Source of the DNA: Desulfobacteraceae bacterium | GTDB lineage: Bacteria > Desulfobacterota > DSM-4660 > Desulfatiglandales > JALVMZ01 | DNA: 13,565 bases | Direction of reading: 5' to 3' | Assembly: GCA_027032655.1 (NCBI GenBank) | Contig: JALVMZ010000303.1 | Location: 1 to 13,565 of the forward strand | In this document: in pieces, positions 12,892-13,565 of the stretch | How the letters are laid out: the number at the start of each line of letters is the position of its first letter | Position numbering within the stretch: position 1 is the stretch's first letter | Program-made: the position numbers and the translations under genes | The notes under the pieces: generated by a model | Told to the model about the DNA's origin: nothing | The model's input: the letters and a program-made list of their open reading frames with translations, nothing else | Databases searched by the model: none

Positions 12892-13565
12892 AATTCTTCA
12901 GTAATTCAAGGTATTCACGATAATATTTCAATACCTTGTTTCGGAAATTTATTGTCTCTTCAAAAGGAGGTATCCCATTATATTCCCGCACTCTCCGAGG
13001 ACCTGCATTATAAGAAGATAGGGCAAGGCTTATGTCACCCTTATTTATTTTCAGCAATCTGGCAAAATAAATAAGTCCATATCTTATGGCCTCATCAGGG
13101 ATGAGTCTCTGATCCTTTTTGGAGCTAATGAGGTCTTTTTTATATTTTAAAAATAAGAATCTCCTGGAGTTTTTGACTCTAATGGAATCCTGCATTAGTC
13201 TCCTTGCCAATGTGGCCATCTCCATCTTGTTTTTTTCATTTATCTTGTAGAGCACCCTGATAGCCTTCTGTTTGAGCTGTCTTTCCTTTTTCAGCAGTTT
13301 GCACGCCTTTAAGTAATAATCTGGTATATGTATATTTTCCATTCCCAGTGCCTTTGCTGTATGTGGCATTATCTGGGTAAGCCCTGCAGCACCCACAGGT
13401 GAAACTGCGTATTGATTGAAAAAGGATTCCTTTTTTATGAGAGATATAAAGAGAAGTGGATCCACATGGGAAATCTCAAGGTAGGGGTCTTTCATAATCT
13501 TTTCAATCAGGGGAATGTAAGGCATTACTTCAGGGTCGACAATCTCCTTCCATCTTTGGTCATTT
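12890..13565 (-). CDS. Lytic transglycosylase, SLT family (3' part, runs off right edge)
   Basis: Lytic transglycosylases cleave the MurNAc-GlcNAc bond of peptidoglycan, forming 1,6-anhydro ends. The C-terminal catalytic SLT domain is visible; the frame stays open to position 13565 (reading NDQRWKEIVDPEV before a Met at 13525), so the true start, and any signal peptide, is outside the window. The catalytic Glu is in LIKKESFFNQYAVSP (codon 13429-13427), followed by GAAGLTQIMPHTAKALG and, near the end, the LALSSYNAGPRRVREY motif. The gap between the catalytic Glu and YNAGP is about 139 residues, against roughly 74 in E. coli Slt70, because of a basic insertion (about 13106-13312). The gene is convergent with the small plus-strand gene, 8 nt apart. 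The family is clear; the exact subgroup is not. Confidence 0.9.
   Translation of the reverse strand, partial: NDQRWKEIVDPEVMPYIPLIEKIMKDPYLEISHVDPLLFISLIKKESFFNQYAVSPVGAAGLTQIMPHTAKALGMENIHIPDYYLKACKLLKKERQLKQKAIRVLYKINEKNKMEMATLARRLMQDSIRVKNSRRFLFLKYKKDLISSKKDQRLIPDEAIRYGLIYFARLLKINKGDISLALSSYNAGPRRVREYNGIPPFEETINFRNKVLKYYREYLELLKN

Noticed and set aside
13523..13525. ATG at 13525 as the start of the transglycosylase gene
   Set aside because: The frame continues without a stop to the window edge. The Met is only about 32 residues before the catalytic Glu, leaving no export signal, so the gene is treated as partial.
1..13565. Mobile element, prophage, CRISPR array, tRNA or rRNA gene
   Set aside because: I found no transposase or integrase motifs, spaced direct repeats, or tRNA or rRNA signatures. 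Base composition and gene style are even throughout.

Overview
The window looks like chromosomal housekeeping DNA from a Gram-negative bacterium of moderate, slightly AT-rich composition. A Desulfobacterota (deltaproteobacterial) type of organism is my best guess. The hints are a short ArgA-type acetyltransferase beside tatA-tatC, a lipoprotein fusing TPRs to a periplasmic-binding fold, and SPOR and lytic transglycosylase genes implying a thin peptidoglycan under an outer membrane. The lineage is inference; no rRNA gene or marker search supports it. I see no tRNA, rRNA, CRISPR array, insertion sequence, prophage gene or origin.

Layout. (1) Positions 1-1801, minus strand: queA followed by the 5' part of tgt, two enzymes of queuosine tRNA modification; tgt runs off the left edge. 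(2) Positions 1826-1969: divergent promoter region. (3) Positions 1970-6989, plus strand: a compact run alr - argS - SPOR-domain membrane protein - ArgA-like acetyltransferase - tatA - tatC, with overlaps or gaps of 11 nt or less, probably one operon. (4) Positions 6991-12474, minus strand, in transcription order: purC, then grpE - dnaK - LpoA-like lipoprotein. grpE has a promoter candidate overlapping an inverted repeat. The lipoprotein start overlaps the dnaK stop, and its signal-peptide codons carry a perfect 12-bp hairpin. (5) Positions 12475-12608: divergent promoter region. (6) Positions 12609-12881, plus strand: an unrecognised 90-residue helical protein with a good promoter candidate. 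(7) Positions 12890-13565, minus strand: the 3' part of a lytic transglycosylase gene with an unusually long insertion in its catalytic domain; its start lies beyond the right edge.

How the genes relate. Several products bear on the cell wall: Alr supplies D-alanine, SPOR domains bind denuded septal glycan, the LpoA-like lipoprotein may activate a peptidoglycan synthase, the transglycosylase cleaves glycan strands, and TatA/TatC export folded proteins (in some bacteria including wall amidases). GrpE/DnaK form a chaperone pair, with neither dnaJ nor hrcA in the window. Nothing here is clearly a new system. The best leads are the hairpin and antisense geometry around tatC, the lipoprotein gene and dnaK, the transglycosylase insertion, the small conserved-looking protein, and the palindrome at the grpE promoter.
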